Source: Verrucomicrobiota bacterium (GTDB taxonomy: Bacteria; Verrucomicrobiota; Verrucomicrobiia; Limisphaerales; AV2). From it: DNA of 14,573 nucleotides. Shown piece by piece: positions 14,259 through 14,573 of this stretch. How positions within the stretch are numbered: position 1 is the first letter of the stretch; every line of letters starts with the position of its first letter. Made by a program: the position numbers and the translations under genes. The stretch is taken from the NCBI GenBank assembly GCA_003219675.1, contig QHPW01000123.1:1-14573 (forward strand), in the 5' to 3' direction. The notes beneath the pieces were generated by a model that worked only from the letters and a program-made list of their open reading frames with translations, had not been told where the DNA came from and made no database searches.

Positions 14259-14573
14259 ATGAGTTGCGTGTGCATCTTAACGCCGGTTGTGATTGCCGCC
14301 TGGCCGGCCTTCAGCGCGGCGGTCATGGCGGCGGCGACCTCGCTCGGCTATACGTTGGTCGAAGAAACCGAGAAGGCGAACCAAGCCGCCGCCCAATTGA
14401 AATCCGTCAATCGCGTTGATCTCGAAATCCAGCAGAGCGAACTGGTCATGGACACGCTGAACCGCGACCAGCGCATCGCAGTCGCCCGCGACGGTGTGAC
14501 GGTCACATTCGCCCGCGACGCGCGCGGCAAAGCCTCTCTATGCGTCACGGGTGAGGGCTACAGCGAAGCCGAA
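14259..14573 (+). CDS. Unassigned protein downstream of the AAA ATPase (3' end cut by window)
   Basis: The frame opens at ATG 14259 and runs for 105 codons to the last base, so the gene is truncated by the window. It begins MSCVCILTPVVIAAWPAFSA, then a predicted helical SLGYTLVEETEKANQAAAQL, and later DGVTVTFARDARGKASLCVT followed by GEGYSEAE. The layout (N-terminal helix around a conserved LGY, then beta-rich DGVTVTF) and the place beside a Ycf46-like ATPase recall DUF1257/Ycf35-type partner proteins. Sequence identity to that family is not obvious to me. The N-terminal hydrophobic stretch could also be a membrane segment. No strong ribosome site is visible; an AAAGAG lies close upstream. 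Confidence 0.6.
   Translation, partial: MSCVCILTPVVIAAWPAFSAAVMAAATSLGYTLVEETEKANQAAAQLKSVNRVDLEIQQSELVMDTLNRDQRIAVARDGVTVTFARDARGKASLCVTGEGYSEAE

Overview
The window most resembles a chromosomal stretch from a GC-rich, diderm, free-living bacterium, probably of the Verrucomicrobiota (Pedosphaera/Limisphaerales-like). That placement is an inference from overall protein character: a Ycf46-type AAA ATPase with short partner genes, a LolA-like periplasmic protein and a candidate sigma-54 promoter. No rRNA gene is present to confirm it. I see no tRNA, CRISPR array or mobile element.

Layout. (1) dnaK lies on the minus strand at the left end. Its 371-base divergent control region carries a good sigma-54-type promoter match facing dnaK and several short dyads. 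(2) Plus strand from 2369: a 3-hydroxyisobutyrate-dehydrogenase-like reductase, then a formate-dehydrogenase-like molybdopterin oxidoreductase (FdhF/YdeP type) split by an in-frame TAA, a possible 35-codon ORF, and the sulfurtransferase fdhD, which is broken by a frameshift. (3) 6499-6853 holds no convincing gene, possibly a remnant, and the promoter of hsp20. (4) hsp20, lon (frameshifted) and a LolA-like secreted protein form a tight proteostasis/envelope group; lon and the LolA-like gene overlap by 4 bases. (5) An ECF-type sigma factor, a 75-residue partner and a PflX-like radical SAM protein follow closely. (6) At the right end a 67-residue protein overlaps a Ycf46-like AAA ATPase by 4 bases, followed by an unassigned gene cut by the window edge.

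How they fit together. DnaK, Hsp20 and Lon are the classic hold, refold and degrade proteins. FdhD serves molybdenum-dependent formate dehydrogenases, so its place after the YdeP-type enzyme is a textbook functional pairing. The AAA cassette is the least understood part and the best candidate for an undescribed system.

The main anomaly is that between about 5.15 and 12.03 kb four otherwise well-conserved genes (the oxidoreductase, fdhD, lon and the radical SAM gene) each appear to lack a short internal segment, from about 20 to 60 bases. Three of the four are left with a broken reading frame. An essential-looking lon and an enzyme/maturase pair broken in the same way suggests assembly or consensus error at least as strongly as real gene decay. 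Without reads this cannot be decided.
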